DNA of 20,761 nucleotides from Spirochaetaceae bacterium (GCA_031284645.1 JAITXS010000127.1:1-20761), one strand, 5' to 3'; numbered from the stretch's first letter, positions 7,930-15,514 are shown. Program-made: numbers and translations. Notes: generated by a model from the letters alone, not told the origin.

Positions 7930-8469
7930 TTAATTTTGAAAAAATGCAAAAGCCTTGTAACCCGACCACGCGATATCACTGTTTCCGCACACAGGACAGC
8001 TCGGGGGAGCATTATTTGCGCTAATCGTATTCCCGCAATTTTTACATTTCCAAACACCGCTTGCGCCCTCTCCGTCTTTTTTGAGATTTGCAAGCAAATT
8101 TTCGAACTGTTTTGCGTGGCCTTTTTCAATGCCTGCAACTTGCTCAAAAAGCTTTGCTATATCGCCAAAACCTTCTTCTCTTGCTTTTCGTGCGAAATTC
8201 GGATACATTTCGCCGGTTTCGCTGCGCTCACCATCAATTGCAGTTTTCAGATTGTCCGATGTATTTCCGATACCGTCAAGGAGTTTAAACCAAATTTTCG
8301 CGTGTTCTTGCTCGTTTAGCGAAAATTCATCAAAAATTTGAGCAACCTGTGTATAACCTTCCTCGCGGGCTTTTGCCGCAAAATACACATATTTTCCACG
8401 AGCCAGAGACTCTCCGTTAAACGCAGCCTTTAAGTTTTCTTCTGTTTTACTTCCCTTTAAATTTGCCAT
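7930..8469 (-). CDS. rbr: Rubrerythrin
   Basis: A 179-residue non-haem di-iron peroxidase that reduces hydrogen peroxide in anaerobes. The four-helix ferritin-like domain shows the expected ligands: E20, E53 with H56, E84 and E87 in SETGEMYP, E115 and H118 in GIEKGHAKQF. The C-terminal rubredoxin-like domain has C142-x2-C145 and C158-x2-C161. AGGAG (8474-8478) precedes the ATG by four bases. It lies between glpF and glpK on the same strand, with gaps of 82 and 98 bases, so it is probably co-transcribed with the glycerol genes. A separate promoter in the stem-loop-bearing gap upstream cannot be excluded. Confidence 0.96.
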   Translation of the reverse strand: MANLKGSKTEENLKAAFNGESLARGKYVYFAAKAREEGYTQVAQIFDEFSLNEQEHAKIWFKLLDGIGNTSDNLKTAIDGERSETGEMYPNFARKAREEGFGDIAKLFEQVAGIEKGHAKQFENLLANLKKDGEGASGVWKCKNCGNTISANNAPPSCPVCGNSDIAWSGYKAFAFFQN

Positions 8470-8518
8470 TTTCTTCTCCTAAAAATATTTTTTCCGCCGC
8501 AAGGCAGAGCACCGATCG

Positions 8519-8539
8519 CGGAACCATAATATTGTTCCG
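8519..8539 (-). repeat. Stem-loop between glpF and rbr
   Basis: CGGAAC and GTTCCG arms enclose a nine-base AT-rich loop. There is no T-run after it on the minus strand, so attenuation or mRNA processing is more likely than full termination. Confidence 0.5.
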
Positions 8540-8551
8540 GTTTAAGCGTTA

Positions 8552-9265
8552 TTAATTAAACACAGCCTGCGCGGCAACAGCGCCGAGAATAGCGCCGACA
8601 ATAGGAGCGAGGACAGGGATCCACGCATAGCTCCAATCCGAGCTGCCTTTCCCCTTCATCGGGAGAATAGCGTGCATAATGCGGGGGCCAAGATCACGAA
8701 CCGGGTTGATGGCGTATCCGGTTGTACCGCCCAATGAAATACCGATAGTGAGGATAACGGCCCATGCCCTCCATGTACCGATTGCCCCCAAGCCGCCGTC
8801 CGCAGCTTGTGCAACACCAAAAGAAAGGGTAAAGAGAAGCACAAAAGTACCGATAACTTCACTGATGAAGTTCCACCCGTAGCCTCGGATAGCCGGACCG
8901 GTACAGAATATCGCCAATTGACTCTGCGGGTCGGTCTGATCAATGTGCTGCTTGTACATAAGCCAGACGAGGAACGCGCCGAGGAACGCACCCAAAAACT
9001 GGGCGATAATATATCCGGGAACCAGCGCCCAAGGCGTTACACCCACGCAGGCAAGCGCTATGGTAAGCGCCGGATTAAAATGCGCACCGGACATAGAACC
9101 GAACATCAAAGCCGGCACTAAAACCGCCGTAGCCCATCCGACAGTAATAACAATCCATCCTGAATTGTTACCTTTTGTTCCCTTGGCAACGACATTTGCG
9201 ACAACACCGTCACCGAGTAGAATCAAAAAAGCGGTCCCGATGAATTCACCAAGATATGCCATCAT
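8552..9265 (-). CDS. glpF: Aquaglyceroporin / glycerol facilitator
   Basis: A 237-residue inner-membrane channel of the MIP family, with six hydrophobic spans and two half-helix loops. The first loop has the standard NPA (residues 64-66, GAHFNPAL). The second reads NPV (187-189) followed by R190 and D191; the Arg is the selectivity-filter residue and the Asp after it is typical of glycerol-conducting members. The start at 9265 has GGAGGAG eight bases upstream; the next codon is also ATG but would be 11 bases away. It is the first gene of the minus-strand glycerol operon, so uptake is produced together with the kinase and dehydrogenase. Confidence 0.95.
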   Translation of the reverse strand: MMAYLGEFIGTAFLILLGDGVVANVVAKGTKGNNSGWIVITVGWATAVLVPALMFGSMSGAHFNPALTIALACVGVTPWALVPGYIIAQFLGAFLGAFLVWLMYKQHIDQTDPQSQLAIFCTGPAIRGYGWNFISEVIGTFVLLFTLSFGVAQAADGGLGAIGTWRAWAVILTIGISLGGTTGYAINPVRDLGPRIMHAILPMKGKGSSDWSYAWIPVLAPIVGAILGAVAAQAVFN

Positions 9266-9313
9266 ATTCCTTACTCCTCCGGATTATCTAAAGTGATAAC
9301 CCCAATTTTGTGT

Positions 9314-9327
9314 GCGGGTAACCCCGC
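9314..9327 (-). promoter_or_regulatory. Dyad in the glpF leader
   Basis: GCGGG-TAAC-CCCGC forms a small perfect dyad where the transcript from the predicted glpF promoter should begin. It could be an operator or a leader hairpin. A second imperfect dyad (GGATTATC and GATAACC) lies at 9281-9302 beside the glpF ribosome site. No regulator is encoded nearby. Confidence 0.4.
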
Positions 9328-9334
9328 TATATAA

Positions 9335-9363
9335 ATTTTAACACATTTTCTTAAAATAGTTAA
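9335..9363 (-). promoter_or_regulatory. Predicted promoter of the glycerol operon
   Basis: On the minus strand a TTAACT -35 (9358-9363) and a TAAAAT -10 (9335-9340) are separated by 17 bases, four and five matches to sigma-70 consensus. The expected start is near 9328, giving a leader of about 60 bases before glpF. Confidence 0.6.
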
Positions 9364-9473
9364 GTAAGCAGCAGTAATTCCGGTTAAACATTAAGCAAGT
9401 AATTCTTTATATTATAATAGATTACCGAGATCGTTATTATGTCTGAACTTGCGTTGGCACATCACCCTGCGCC

Positions 9474-9502
9474 TTGCCTAAACAATACTTTGTTGATATA
9501 CT
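9474..9502 (+). promoter_or_regulatory. Predicted promoter of hpf
   Basis: TTGCCT (9474-9479) and TATACT (9497-9502) are spaced by exactly 17 bases, four and five matches to sigma-70 consensus. A small dyad CTCTT/AAGAG (9507-9517) covers the expected transcription start. Confidence 0.65.
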
Positions 9503-9550
9503 CAAGCTCTTAAAGAGTACAACACTCATAAATAATCCGAGGAGGGCGCC

Positions 9551-9844
9551 ATGAATTTAGAGATTAAAGCCGTTCATTTTACCCTGAAAGATGAGAGTAA
9601 AGAATATTTAGAAAAGAAGATCGGCAAGTTCCATAATGCGGAAAATACTATCATTGATTTGTTAATAACGCTAAGCAAAGATGCAAAAGAATTTGAGGCC
9701 GAAGCGACCGTAAACTTTCGCTGGGGTCTTTCATCCCATGTCAAAGAACGTGATGTGGAACTTAATCCGGCAATTGATAAATTGATTGATGCTTTATCTG
9801 CCAAAATCCATAAAGAAAAAGAAAAATTTCAGGAAAAACGTTAA
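9551..9844 (+). CDS. hpf: Ribosome hibernation promoting factor, short form
   Basis: A 97-residue protein of the HPF/RaiA (YfiA, sigma-54 modulation) family that binds the 30S decoding region and silences ribosomes in stationary phase. It shows the beta-alpha-beta-beta-beta-alpha plan with VHFTLKDESKEYLEKKIGKF at the start, a central basic/aromatic strand region, and a Lys-rich end. It lacks the C-terminal extension of long HPF, so it resembles the short type. GGAGGGC lies close upstream of the ATG. It is transcribed alone, divergent from glpF and convergent with rlpA. Confidence 0.9.
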   Translation: MNLEIKAVHFTLKDESKEYLEKKIGKFHNAENTIIDLLITLSKDAKEFEAEATVNFRWGLSSHVKERDVELNPAIDKLIDALSAKIHKEKEKFQEKR

Positions 9845-9848
9845 GTTT

Positions 9849-9888
9849 CTCCAAGTTAATGCTGTGATTTCTACACCTTAACATGGAG
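9849..9888 (+). terminator. Possible hpf terminator stem-loop
   Basis: An 11-base stem with one A-A mismatch (CTCCAAGTTAA pairing with TTAACATGGAG) begins four bases after the hpf stop. The loop is 18 bases and only a TTT follows, so termination strength is uncertain. Confidence 0.4.
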
Positions 9889-9933
9889 TTTATGGTACAG
9901 GAGGGGGGCCTGTCGGCAAAAACTCCCATAAAC
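9888..9933. repeat. Nested stem-loop between hpf and rlpA
   Basis: GTTTATGG (9888-9895) pairs with CCATAAAC (9926-9933), and inside it ACAGG (9897-9901) pairs with CCTGT (9909-9913) around a G-rich loop. No T-run is adjacent. Confidence 0.55.
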
Positions 9934-9943
9934 CCTTCGTTTG

Positions 9944-9989
9944 AGGGAATGGGGGTTAGGCCTGATGGGGACCAACCACCCTATTCCCT
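9944..9989. repeat. Third stem-loop between hpf and rlpA
   Basis: AGGGAAT (9944-9950) pairs with ATTCCCT (9983-9989), and the stem continues imperfectly through GGGGGTT and AACCACCC. This G-rich stretch resembles the composition of the elements near 15.6 and 20.6 kb. Confidence 0.5.
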
Positions 9990-10024
9990 TATACTCTTTC
10001 CTTCGAAAACGACATAAGCCCTTC

Positions 10025-10924
10025 TTACTCGTACTTTTCAAGACGGGCGATGGCTTCATTAAAACCGGCCCCCTTGAGTTTTATCGCAATAGAGGGGACA
10101 TCTTCTGCTTTGATGTTGCTTAAGACAATCCGGTAAAAGCCATCAAAAGGCTCCCATGATGGGTTTAAACCGGCGTTTGAAAGTCTATCAAAAGCTTCCA
10201 CCGCATTTCTCGGTACTTTGAAAGATCCGACTTGTAAACGATATGTCCTGTTCGGAAGCACCGGCCCGCCTATTATTTCAGCGTGTGTCCTCTGTGTTTT
10301 CGCGTCAGATTCAGGCAGAGAAGCCGCTTCAGGCGATACTACGTTTGGACTTATTATGGGCTGCGTCGGTTGATACCTGTTTTCTGATTCCGTCACAGAC
10401 GGGTAAGTCGGCGGCAAGGGCTGTTTTATCGGCTGAATCTGAGTCGGCGTTGCGGCACCGGCGATTTCAAACACCGGCTCTACCATGCCATCCGGGTTCG
10501 CCAAAGTTACGGGATTTCCTGAATTCGGAGAAGAATCAACACTCGGGAGAAGTTCAATAAGTACCTGCGCGGTACCGCTCCTGATAATATCAAGTTGTTC
10601 GGCGGCGGCTCGTGAGACATCAATGATTCTTGTGCTGACAAAAGGCCCGCGATCGTTGACGCGGACTTGAATCTGTCTACGGTTCATAAGATTGGTAACG
10701 GTTAGTACCGTTCCAAAGGGCAAAGAAGGGTGCGCCGCCGTGTACTGGTTCGGGTCAAAAATCTCGCCCGAAGCGGTGGGACGACCCGCAAATTCAGCAC
10801 CATACCATGAAGCAAGTCCTTCCTGGCGGAATGTATCATTTTGCGTTTGCAATGGATCTGACTGGGCAACAACAAAAGCCACTGCACAAAGACTTAAAGA
10901 AAAAATTAGTATTACCTTTTTCAT
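10025..10924 (-). CDS. rlpA: RlpA-like septal ring lytic transglycosylase
   Basis: A 299-residue exported protein. The N-terminus MKKVILIFSLSLCAVAFVVAQ is a signal peptide; Cys13 does not sit in a normal lipobox, so a periplasmic form is more likely than a lipoprotein. The double-psi beta-barrel spans about residues 36-125 with ASWYG, TASGE, AAHPSLPFG (His65) and VNDRGPF (Asp91), the conserved pair of RlpA enzymes. A Pro-rich linker follows, then a SPOR domain (about 226-299, starting TYRLQVGSF) that binds denuded septal peptidoglycan. The start at 10924 gives a proper signal peptide; a longer frame from 11122 would overlap the aminopeptidase gene. It follows that gene by 58 bases, probably in one operon. 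Its ribosome site is weak. Confidence 0.9.
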   Translation of the reverse strand: MKKVILIFSLSLCAVAFVVAQSDPLQTQNDTFRQEGLASWYGAEFAGRPTASGEIFDPNQYTAAHPSLPFGTVLTVTNLMNRRQIQVRVNDRGPFVSTRIIDVSRAAAEQLDIIRSGTAQVLIELLPSVDSSPNSGNPVTLANPDGMVEPVFEIAGAATPTQIQPIKQPLPPTYPSVTESENRYQPTQPIISPNVVSPEAASLPESDAKTQRTHAEIIGGPVLPNRTYRLQVGSFKVPRNAVEAFDRLSNAGLNPSWEPFDGFYRIVLSNIKAEDVPSIAIKLKGAGFNEAIARLEKYE

Positions 10925-10982
10925 ACTTACTCTATCGGCGTATCTTTTCGGTAAAATGATACTTATTATTGACAAAACCTGT

Positions 10983-12149
10983 TCATAGTAAAAGTTCGCC
11001 GTCTTTTTCAATGAGACATTCGCTTTTATCAGAAAAACGAGCGTTAATTGTCGGATTGCGGACAAGACCGTCAAGATGAATAAGGCTTGGCGCATCCTCA
11101 TCATAGTTTTGCCCAATCGCAAAATGGCAAGTTTTAAAGGCTTTTTCGTCTTCCAGCATATTGCCGCTCATGTGCGCCTCGGGATTAAGTCCTATGCCGA
11201 ATTCCCCGATATTCCGTGCGTTTTTTGCGTAGAGTTCTGCTTTCTCACGGCTCAATTTCCCGCTTTTATAAAGCTCCTGTGCATTGATTTCTGCCAAAGC
11301 AATGGTTTCTCTTAATGCGTCCGCCTCGGCACCGCCTGTAATATCCGTAACAAAGCCGCTGTGAACAGTGCAGCGGATAGGCTCTTGAATAAGGATATCT
11401 CCCTGATTCACGCTTATCGCTCCGTCAAAAACAATAAGACCCTCAGCGGTATTGTTTTCAGGACTGATGAAGGTCTCTCCTGCGGGAAGATTACCGCCGC
11501 TTCCGGGTGCTGAAAAATCGCCGTCATCGACCTTTGCGATCCGTCCCGTCAAACCAATCCTGATATCGGTACCCCCCGGGGCGCTGACATGAACACTTTC
11601 CGCTTTGTTTAATATTTCAGAGATGAGCAATGCTCTTTTTTTTAAAAGAGCATAATCAATAGGCACGGTACGGATAAAACTATCAATGGTAAGAGAGGGC
11701 GACCAAAAGGCCCGCGTTACTTTTTCTCCGTACTGCAACAGATGAAAAACATGATCGTAACTTGTTCCGTTCCATTGATACGGCTCGCTTATCCCCTTCT
11801 CGTCCTTTCCCAGCTTTCCCGCGCTGATCGAAAGAACGACTTCGGGACGCGCGGAAAAAGCCGCGATTACCGATTCTTCGGCAAAGTCAAGCTGTGTTTT
11901 TATCGGCTGAACCAGGAGCGTCGGCTTTCCGCCTGCTTGGGACGCTGCATCGTAGAGAGACGCCGAAATGCTCATTGATGCGGGCGCGGGATTGGCTATA
12001 ATCAAGACCTGTTCGTCTTTTTTGACTTTTAAGACGGTGTTGACGGCGATTTCCGCGGATCTTTTTAATTTTTCAAGCTCCGGAGTCCCAAGTTTATTCT
12101 GTAAAGCCGCCGCCAAAGATGATTTTTCGATTGTTGAAATTGTTATCAT
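10983..12149 (-). CDS. M29-type metallo-aminopeptidase
   Basis: A 388-residue protein of the thermophilic-aminopeptidase (M29/AmpS-like) group, which removes N-terminal residues from peptides. Candidate metal ligands in family order are E225 (LPAGETF), E316 (IGEFGIGLNP), H342 (TCHFAIGQN) and H358/D360 (IHLDG). There is no signal peptide, so it should be cytoplasmic. The first ATG is at 12149, with no Shine-Dalgarno and a candidate promoter so close that the leader would be only a few bases. A TTG 11 codons in has no better site. It heads a probable two-gene unit with rlpA and diverges from mltD. Substrate preference cannot be told. Confidence 0.85.
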   Translation of the reverse strand: MITISTIEKSSLAAALQNKLGTPELEKLKRSAEIAVNTVLKVKKDEQVLIIANPAPASMSISASLYDAASQAGGKPTLLVQPIKTQLDFAEESVIAAFSARPEVVLSISAGKLGKDEKGISEPYQWNGTSYDHVFHLLQYGEKVTRAFWSPSLTIDSFIRTVPIDYALLKKRALLISEILNKAESVHVSAPGGTDIRIGLTGRIAKVDDGDFSAPGSGGNLPAGETFISPENNTAEGLIVFDGAISVNQGDILIQEPIRCTVHSGFVTDITGGAEADALRETIALAEINAQELYKSGKLSREKAELYAKNARNIGEFGIGLNPEAHMSGNMLEDEKAFKTCHFAIGQNYDEDAPSLIHLDGLVRNPTINARFSDKSECLIEKDGELLL

Positions 12150-12160
12150 ATTGATTGTAT

Positions 12161-12189
12161 AATGTAATATAAGAAGCTGATATTGAAAA
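12161..12189 (-). promoter_or_regulatory. Possible promoter of the aminopeptidase gene
   Basis: TTTTCA (12184-12189) and TACATT (12161-12166) are spaced by 17 bases on the minus strand, four matches each. An overlapping TATACA (12156-12161) is an alternative -10. Either would place the transcript start within a few bases of the ATG at 12149. Confidence 0.4.
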
Positions 12190-12195
12190 GATAGA

Positions 12196-12261
12196 GGGTC
12201 GGGATATTCCTAAAGCCCCAATTTAGGGTTTGGGAGCAGACTTATTGGGTGGGGGCCGTGA
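12196..12261. repeat. G-rich intergenic stretch with small stem-loop
   Basis: Several GGG runs (for example GGGTCGGG, GGGTTTGGG and GGGTGGGGG) surround a CCTAAA/TTTAGG stem at 12209-12227 in the gap between the aminopeptidase and mltD genes. The composition resembles the elements at 15.6 and 20.6 kb, though clear homology is not visible. Confidence 0.4.
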
Positions 12262-12300
12262 GATATTCTCCTTAACCCATAATCCTGATTCAGGTTAAAA

Positions 12301-13701
12301 ATGAAAGTATTAAAAAAAGCAAAGCTATACGCCGGATTTTTTATTTTTCTTGCGATATGTTCTGTTATTGCGTCCGGAATTTCAGAGGGAAGCGAGATCG
12401 CGATTAATAATCCTGTATCGCTGTGGCAGGAAAATGTCCTTGACCATAACGCGGAAACGGTCGATATCGGGCGGCCGCTTCGGAAGAAAAAACAACAGTT
12501 CCCCGAGCGGCTTGTGCGGGCGCAAAAAGACGGGGCCCGTACGGAAGTATTTCCTACCATGCCGGGCTTTGAAAAACTTACGACTCAGAATTTCGTTAAT
12601 CGATACAGTTCAAAGGCAAATCGTGAGTGGATTGAAGCTTGTTTAAAAAACGGAGAGCCGTATCTGTCTTTTATCCGTCATGAAATTGAGCTGCGCGGTC
12701 TTCCGCCGGAAATACTCTATCTGCCGATTGTTGAATCGGGTTTTGTGATAAACGCGAAAAGCAAGTCCGGAGCACGAGGCATCTGGCAGTTTATGCAAAA
12801 CAGCATTCATCCGTATATGAAAATTGATGAATGGCGTGATGAACGGCTTGATTTTTGGAAGTCAACGAATGCGGCGCTTTCAAAACTACAAGCGCACCAC
12901 AAGGAGTTCGGAGACTGGGCATTAGCGCTTGCCGCATACAATTCAGGCGGCGGCGCTATTGGCCGTGTTATCAAAGAGACCGGCATACAAGATTACTGGA
13001 TTTTAGCCGATAGAAAAAAATTAAAAACCGAAAGTATTTCCTATGTTCCAAAATTACTTGCCCTGTATTATATCATTTCAAACCCCCGTAAATTTAATCT
13101 TGATATTTGTAAACGTGAAGAAGAATATTCCTGGGCTCAAATTGAGATTCATCAGCAGGTAAATCTTGATCTTCTTGCCGAATATGCCGGTATTGATTCC
13201 GCGGCTTTACGAAAGGCAAACAGCGAACTGAACAGTAGAGTAACACCGCCGGGAACTTATCATCTTAAAGTGAGAGAAAACGAAAAAGATCTCGTTCAAG
13301 CAGTGCTGGAAAACAGTGACTTAAAACTTTTGAAACATTATATTCATACGATTAAAAGCGGCGATACGCTCTACGCACTTGCCCTTAATTACGGAGTTGA
13401 CGTAGAGAGTATACTTTCGCAGAATCCGGGTTTAAAAGCCCGATTTCTTAAACTCGGTGAGAAGATCATGATACCTGCGTTAAAAGATATGCCCTCCAAA
13501 GAAAGCGGTGGAACGACTGCACGGACTGAGAGTGCAAAAAATACGGATACTGTACCCGCAGGAACATGGACGGTTAAACAGGGGGATACGCTGTGGTCAA
13601 TAGCCCGTGTTTATAACATCAACCCGGAAGAACTTGCCCGTACAAACAATATGTCAACAGATGATGTGTTAAGTGTTGGAAAAATCTTACGCGTGCCGTA
13701 A
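12301..13701 (+). CDS. mltD: MltD-like membrane-bound lytic transglycosylase with two LysM domains
   Basis: A 466-residue exported enzyme that cleaves peptidoglycan glycan strands to 1,6-anhydro products. The N-terminal hydrophobic stretch (about residues 7-25) is a signal peptide; Cys20 follows LAI, not a standard lipobox, so lipidation is uncertain although E. coli MltD is a lipoprotein. The SLT domain runs from about 110 to 235 with catalytic Glu145 in LPIVESGF, then SGARGIWQFM and ALAAYNSGGGAI. Two LysM domains follow, at about 349-392 (IKSGDTLYALALNYGV) and 422-466 (VKQGDTLWSIARVYNI), which bind glycan. An AGG lies seven bases before the ATG. It is divergent from the aminopeptidase-rlpA unit, placing two glycan-cleaving enzymes close together. 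Confidence 0.94.
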   Translation: MKVLKKAKLYAGFFIFLAICSVIASGISEGSEIAINNPVSLWQENVLDHNAETVDIGRPLRKKKQQFPERLVRAQKDGARTEVFPTMPGFEKLTTQNFVNRYSSKANREWIEACLKNGEPYLSFIRHEIELRGLPPEILYLPIVESGFVINAKSKSGARGIWQFMQNSIHPYMKIDEWRDERLDFWKSTNAALSKLQAHHKEFGDWALALAAYNSGGGAIGRVIKETGIQDYWILADRKKLKTESISYVPKLLALYYIISNPRKFNLDICKREEEYSWAQIEIHQQVNLDLLAEYAGIDSAALRKANSELNSRVTPPGTYHLKVRENEKDLVQAVLENSDLKLLKHYIHTIKSGDTLYALALNYGVDVESILSQNPGLKARFLKLGEKIMIPALKDMPSKESGGTTARTESAKNTDTVPAGTWTVKQGDTLWSIARVYNINPEELARTNNMSTDDVLSVGKILRVP

Positions 13702-13724
13702 ACCGGCAGCTTCCGGTTTTGGTT
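13701..13724 (+). terminator. Weak terminator-like stem after mltD
   Basis: AACCGG (13701-13706) and CCGGTT (13713-13718) form a six-base stem starting at the last base of the stop codon, followed by TTGGTTT. It may end only part of mltD transcription; rsmG begins 146 bases after the mltD stop, and no gene is seen between. Confidence 0.4.
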
Positions 13725-13837
13725 TATGCTTCCCTATATGAGAATTAAACATAATAAATGAGCACATGGGGACTCGAAAGCACTGGTGTGTTTGTATAAA
13801 CATCGAAACACGGCAGAAATAGCAAAATGTAAATTGC

Positions 13838-13850
13838 GGAGCAGCTTTTG
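13838..13850 (+). promoter_or_regulatory. Ribosome site and TTG start of rsmG
   Basis: GGAG followed by six bases and TTG. It fixes the non-ATG start and suggests modest expression. Confidence 0.7.
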
Positions 13851-14555
13851 GATCTATTAAAAGACGGTTTGACAGAACTCTGTAAGGCTGATAACGATAT
13901 CGCCATCTGTATACATAACAAGATAGATGAACTCTCATCCCGTCTTGAACGCTATATCGCAGAGATCGAATTATTTAATCCTGTGTATGGTTTAGTTTCC
14001 TGTAAAAACCGTGATGAACTAATCATCCGGCACATATTAGATTCGCTTTCCCCGCTTGGCATCATTATCCGTGAATTAAACCGCAAAGAAAATGAGGCGG
14101 GTATGGGTGCGGACAGCGCTTCTGTCATTGCCGATGCCGGTTCCGGCGCAGGGCTCCCGGGCGTACCGCTTGCCATGACCCTTGAAGATAGGAAATTCGT
14201 TCTTATTGAGAGGATGGAACGCCGTGCCGATTTTCTGCGTAATGTAAGCGCACTCTTAAAATTAAAAAATGTTTCGATTGAACAAAACCCCATCGAAAAT
14301 CTGCATAAATCATCGTTTGATATTATCACGTTTCGTGCGTTTCGCCCTTTAAGCGCCGATCTGCTTAAAACTCTTTTTCGTTTATTAAAGCCAAACGGTA
14401 CTCTTGCCGCCTATAAAGGCAGGAATGAAAAAATACAAGAGGAGGCAAGGAGCGAACCGGAAGCCGAATGGTCCGTTTTCCCGTGCCCCGTCCCCTTTCT
14501 GCAAGAAGAACGCCATCTGGCGCTTATATCGCAACGCAAGTCGTACTCTCGTTGA
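13848..14555 (+). CDS. rsmG: 16S rRNA m7G527 methyltransferase
   Basis: A 235-residue SAM-dependent RsmG (GidB) enzyme that methylates N7 of G527 in 16S rRNA. The SAM motif DAGSGAGLPG lies at residues 96-105, preceded by the family segment NPVYGLV...IIRHILDSL, and followed by ERMERRADFLRNV and TFRAFRPL. The start is a TTG at 13848: GGAG (13838-13841) lies six bases upstream, no suitable ATG exists (one upstream is followed at once by a stop), and the length then fits the family. It is last in a plus-strand pair with mltD and converges on pdxK. Upstream, TATAAA at 13795-13800 could be a -10, but no good -35 is seen. Confidence 0.92.
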   Translation: MDLLKDGLTELCKADNDIAICIHNKIDELSSRLERYIAEIELFNPVYGLVSCKNRDELIIRHILDSLSPLGIIIRELNRKENEAGMGADSASVIADAGSGAGLPGVPLAMTLEDRKFVLIERMERRADFLRNVSALLKLKNVSIEQNPIENLHKSSFDIITFRAFRPLSADLLKTLFRLLKPNGTLAAYKGRNEKIQEEARSEPEAEWSVFPCPVPFLQEERHLALISQRKSYSR

Positions 14556-14595
14556 GGCGCGGTCTTACCGTGATACATCCATTCTGATGAAGGTA

Positions 14596-14620
14596 CGGGG
14601 CCAAGGGTGATAGTGCCCCG
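14596..14620. repeat. Stem-loop after rsmG
   Basis: CGGGGC (14596-14601) and GCCCCG (14615-14620) form a six-base all-GC stem around a 13-base loop, 40 bases beyond the rsmG stop. Confidence 0.55.
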
Positions 14621-14637
14621 GACAGAGAGTGGCTGAC

Positions 14638-14675
14638 ATTCCTTCTACCCAAGAAGGGCCTTGGGTAGAAGGAAT
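14638..14675. repeat. Perfect 16-bp stem-loop between rsmG and pdxK
   Basis: ATTCCTTCTACCCAAG pairs without mismatch with CTTGGGTAGAAGGAAT around the six-base loop AAGGGC. It lies 11 bases past the pdxK stop and 82 past the rsmG stop. No T-run follows on either strand, so classical termination is unlikely; a 3'-end stabilising or RNase III-type stem is plausible. Confidence 0.85.
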
Positions 14676-14686
14676 AGGCTTAGACC

Positions 14687-15514
14687 TTAAGCTCTCTGCA
14701 CTTGCTCTCCGAAGGCATTTCTCCACGAGGAAAGATTCCCCGGGCCGACCCATGTATTAAGAGCAAAAGAATGGGCCAAGCTTTCCGTGATAAATTTTTT
14801 CGCGCGCAACACAGACTCAAGCGGTGAAAGTCCCCAAGCAAGACCCGCGCAGATAGCTGCCGCCACTGTGCAGCCGGAACCGTGATTCCACTTTGTTTTT
14901 ATAAGAGCCGCCTCAACAATCTCGAATTTCTCTCCGTCAAAGAATACATCGATCGCTTTTGACTGTCCGGGAAGTTTCGCACCGCCTTTTACAAATACAT
15001 TTTGTCCGCCTTTTTTATAAATTATTTCGGCGGCAGCTTTCATGGTTTCAATAGTATCAATATTTTTTATACCGGAGAGCTGTTCTGCTTCAAAAAGGTT
15101 CGGCGTTACCACGCGGGCAAGGGGCAGTAATTTTTCGGCAAGAGCAGCATTAAGCTCCGGGTTCAAAGCCTCACCCGCCCCCTTACAGACCATCACCGGA
15201 TCAAGCACATAATTCTTAATCTTATAAGTCTCGATATATTCGCGGCTAAGCTCAAGCGCATAAGGTGTTCCAAGCATTCCGGTTTTTACTGCGGAAGGGC
15301 CGACGCCTTTAAAAATTGTTTCAAGTTGAGCGCGCAGTGCGTCTTCGGATACCGGAAATACTTTGTGCGCCCAATTATTATCCGGGTCCATCGCGGCAAT
15401 CACCGTTACCGCCGCCATACCGTATAATCCGTATTCCTCAAAAGTTTTTAAATCGGCCTCAAGTCCCGCGCCTCCGGACGCATCGGAACCGGCAATTGTC
15501 GCAAGTTTTATCAT
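14687..15514 (-). CDS. pdxK: Pyridoxal/pyridoxine kinase of the ThiD-like CC-PLK type
   Basis: A 275-residue ribokinase-fold enzyme. It opens with TIAGSDASGGAG and DLKTFEEYGL shared by the ThiD family (hydroxymethylpyrimidine kinases), but AMDPDNNW, the DPVMVCKGAGE lid, VTPNLFEAEQLSG, the anion-hole segment NHGSGCT and the ending NTWVGPG recall, from memory, the Bacillus/Staphylococcus pyridoxal kinases. The two cysteines known to matter in that subgroup are present at Cys110 and Cys215. The role is thus likely B6 vitamer salvage to PLP, with hydroxymethylpyrimidine phosphorylation as an alternative. The ATG at 15514 has AGGAG seven bases upstream; the frame open to 15541 lacks such support. 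No thiamine genes are nearby. A predicted promoter lies directly upstream inside a G-rich repeat. Confidence 0.88.
   Translation of the reverse strand: MIKLATIAGSDASGGAGLEADLKTFEEYGLYGMAAVTVIAAMDPDNNWAHKVFPVSEDALRAQLETIFKGVGPSAVKTGMLGTPYALELSREYIETYKIKNYVLDPVMVCKGAGEALNPELNAALAEKLLPLARVVTPNLFEAEQLSGIKNIDTIETMKAAAEIIYKKGGQNVFVKGGAKLPGQSKAIDVFFDGEKFEIVEAALIKTKWNHGSGCTVAAAICAGLAWGLSPLESVLRAKKFITESLAHSFALNTWVGPGNLSSWRNAFGEQVQRA

Noticed and set aside
7930..8469. Horizontally acquired cargo gene
   Set aside because: Rubrerythrin has no flanking repeats, mobile genes or visibly different base use from its neighbours.
10925..11122. Extended start of rlpA
   Set aside because: It would overlap the aminopeptidase gene by 140 bases and hide the signal peptide behind 66 unrelated residues.
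14687..15514. Thiamine enzyme ThiD
   Set aside because: The fold is shared, but the lid cysteine, second cysteine and C-terminal motif fit pyridoxal kinases better and no thiamine gene is adjacent. Dual activity remains possible.
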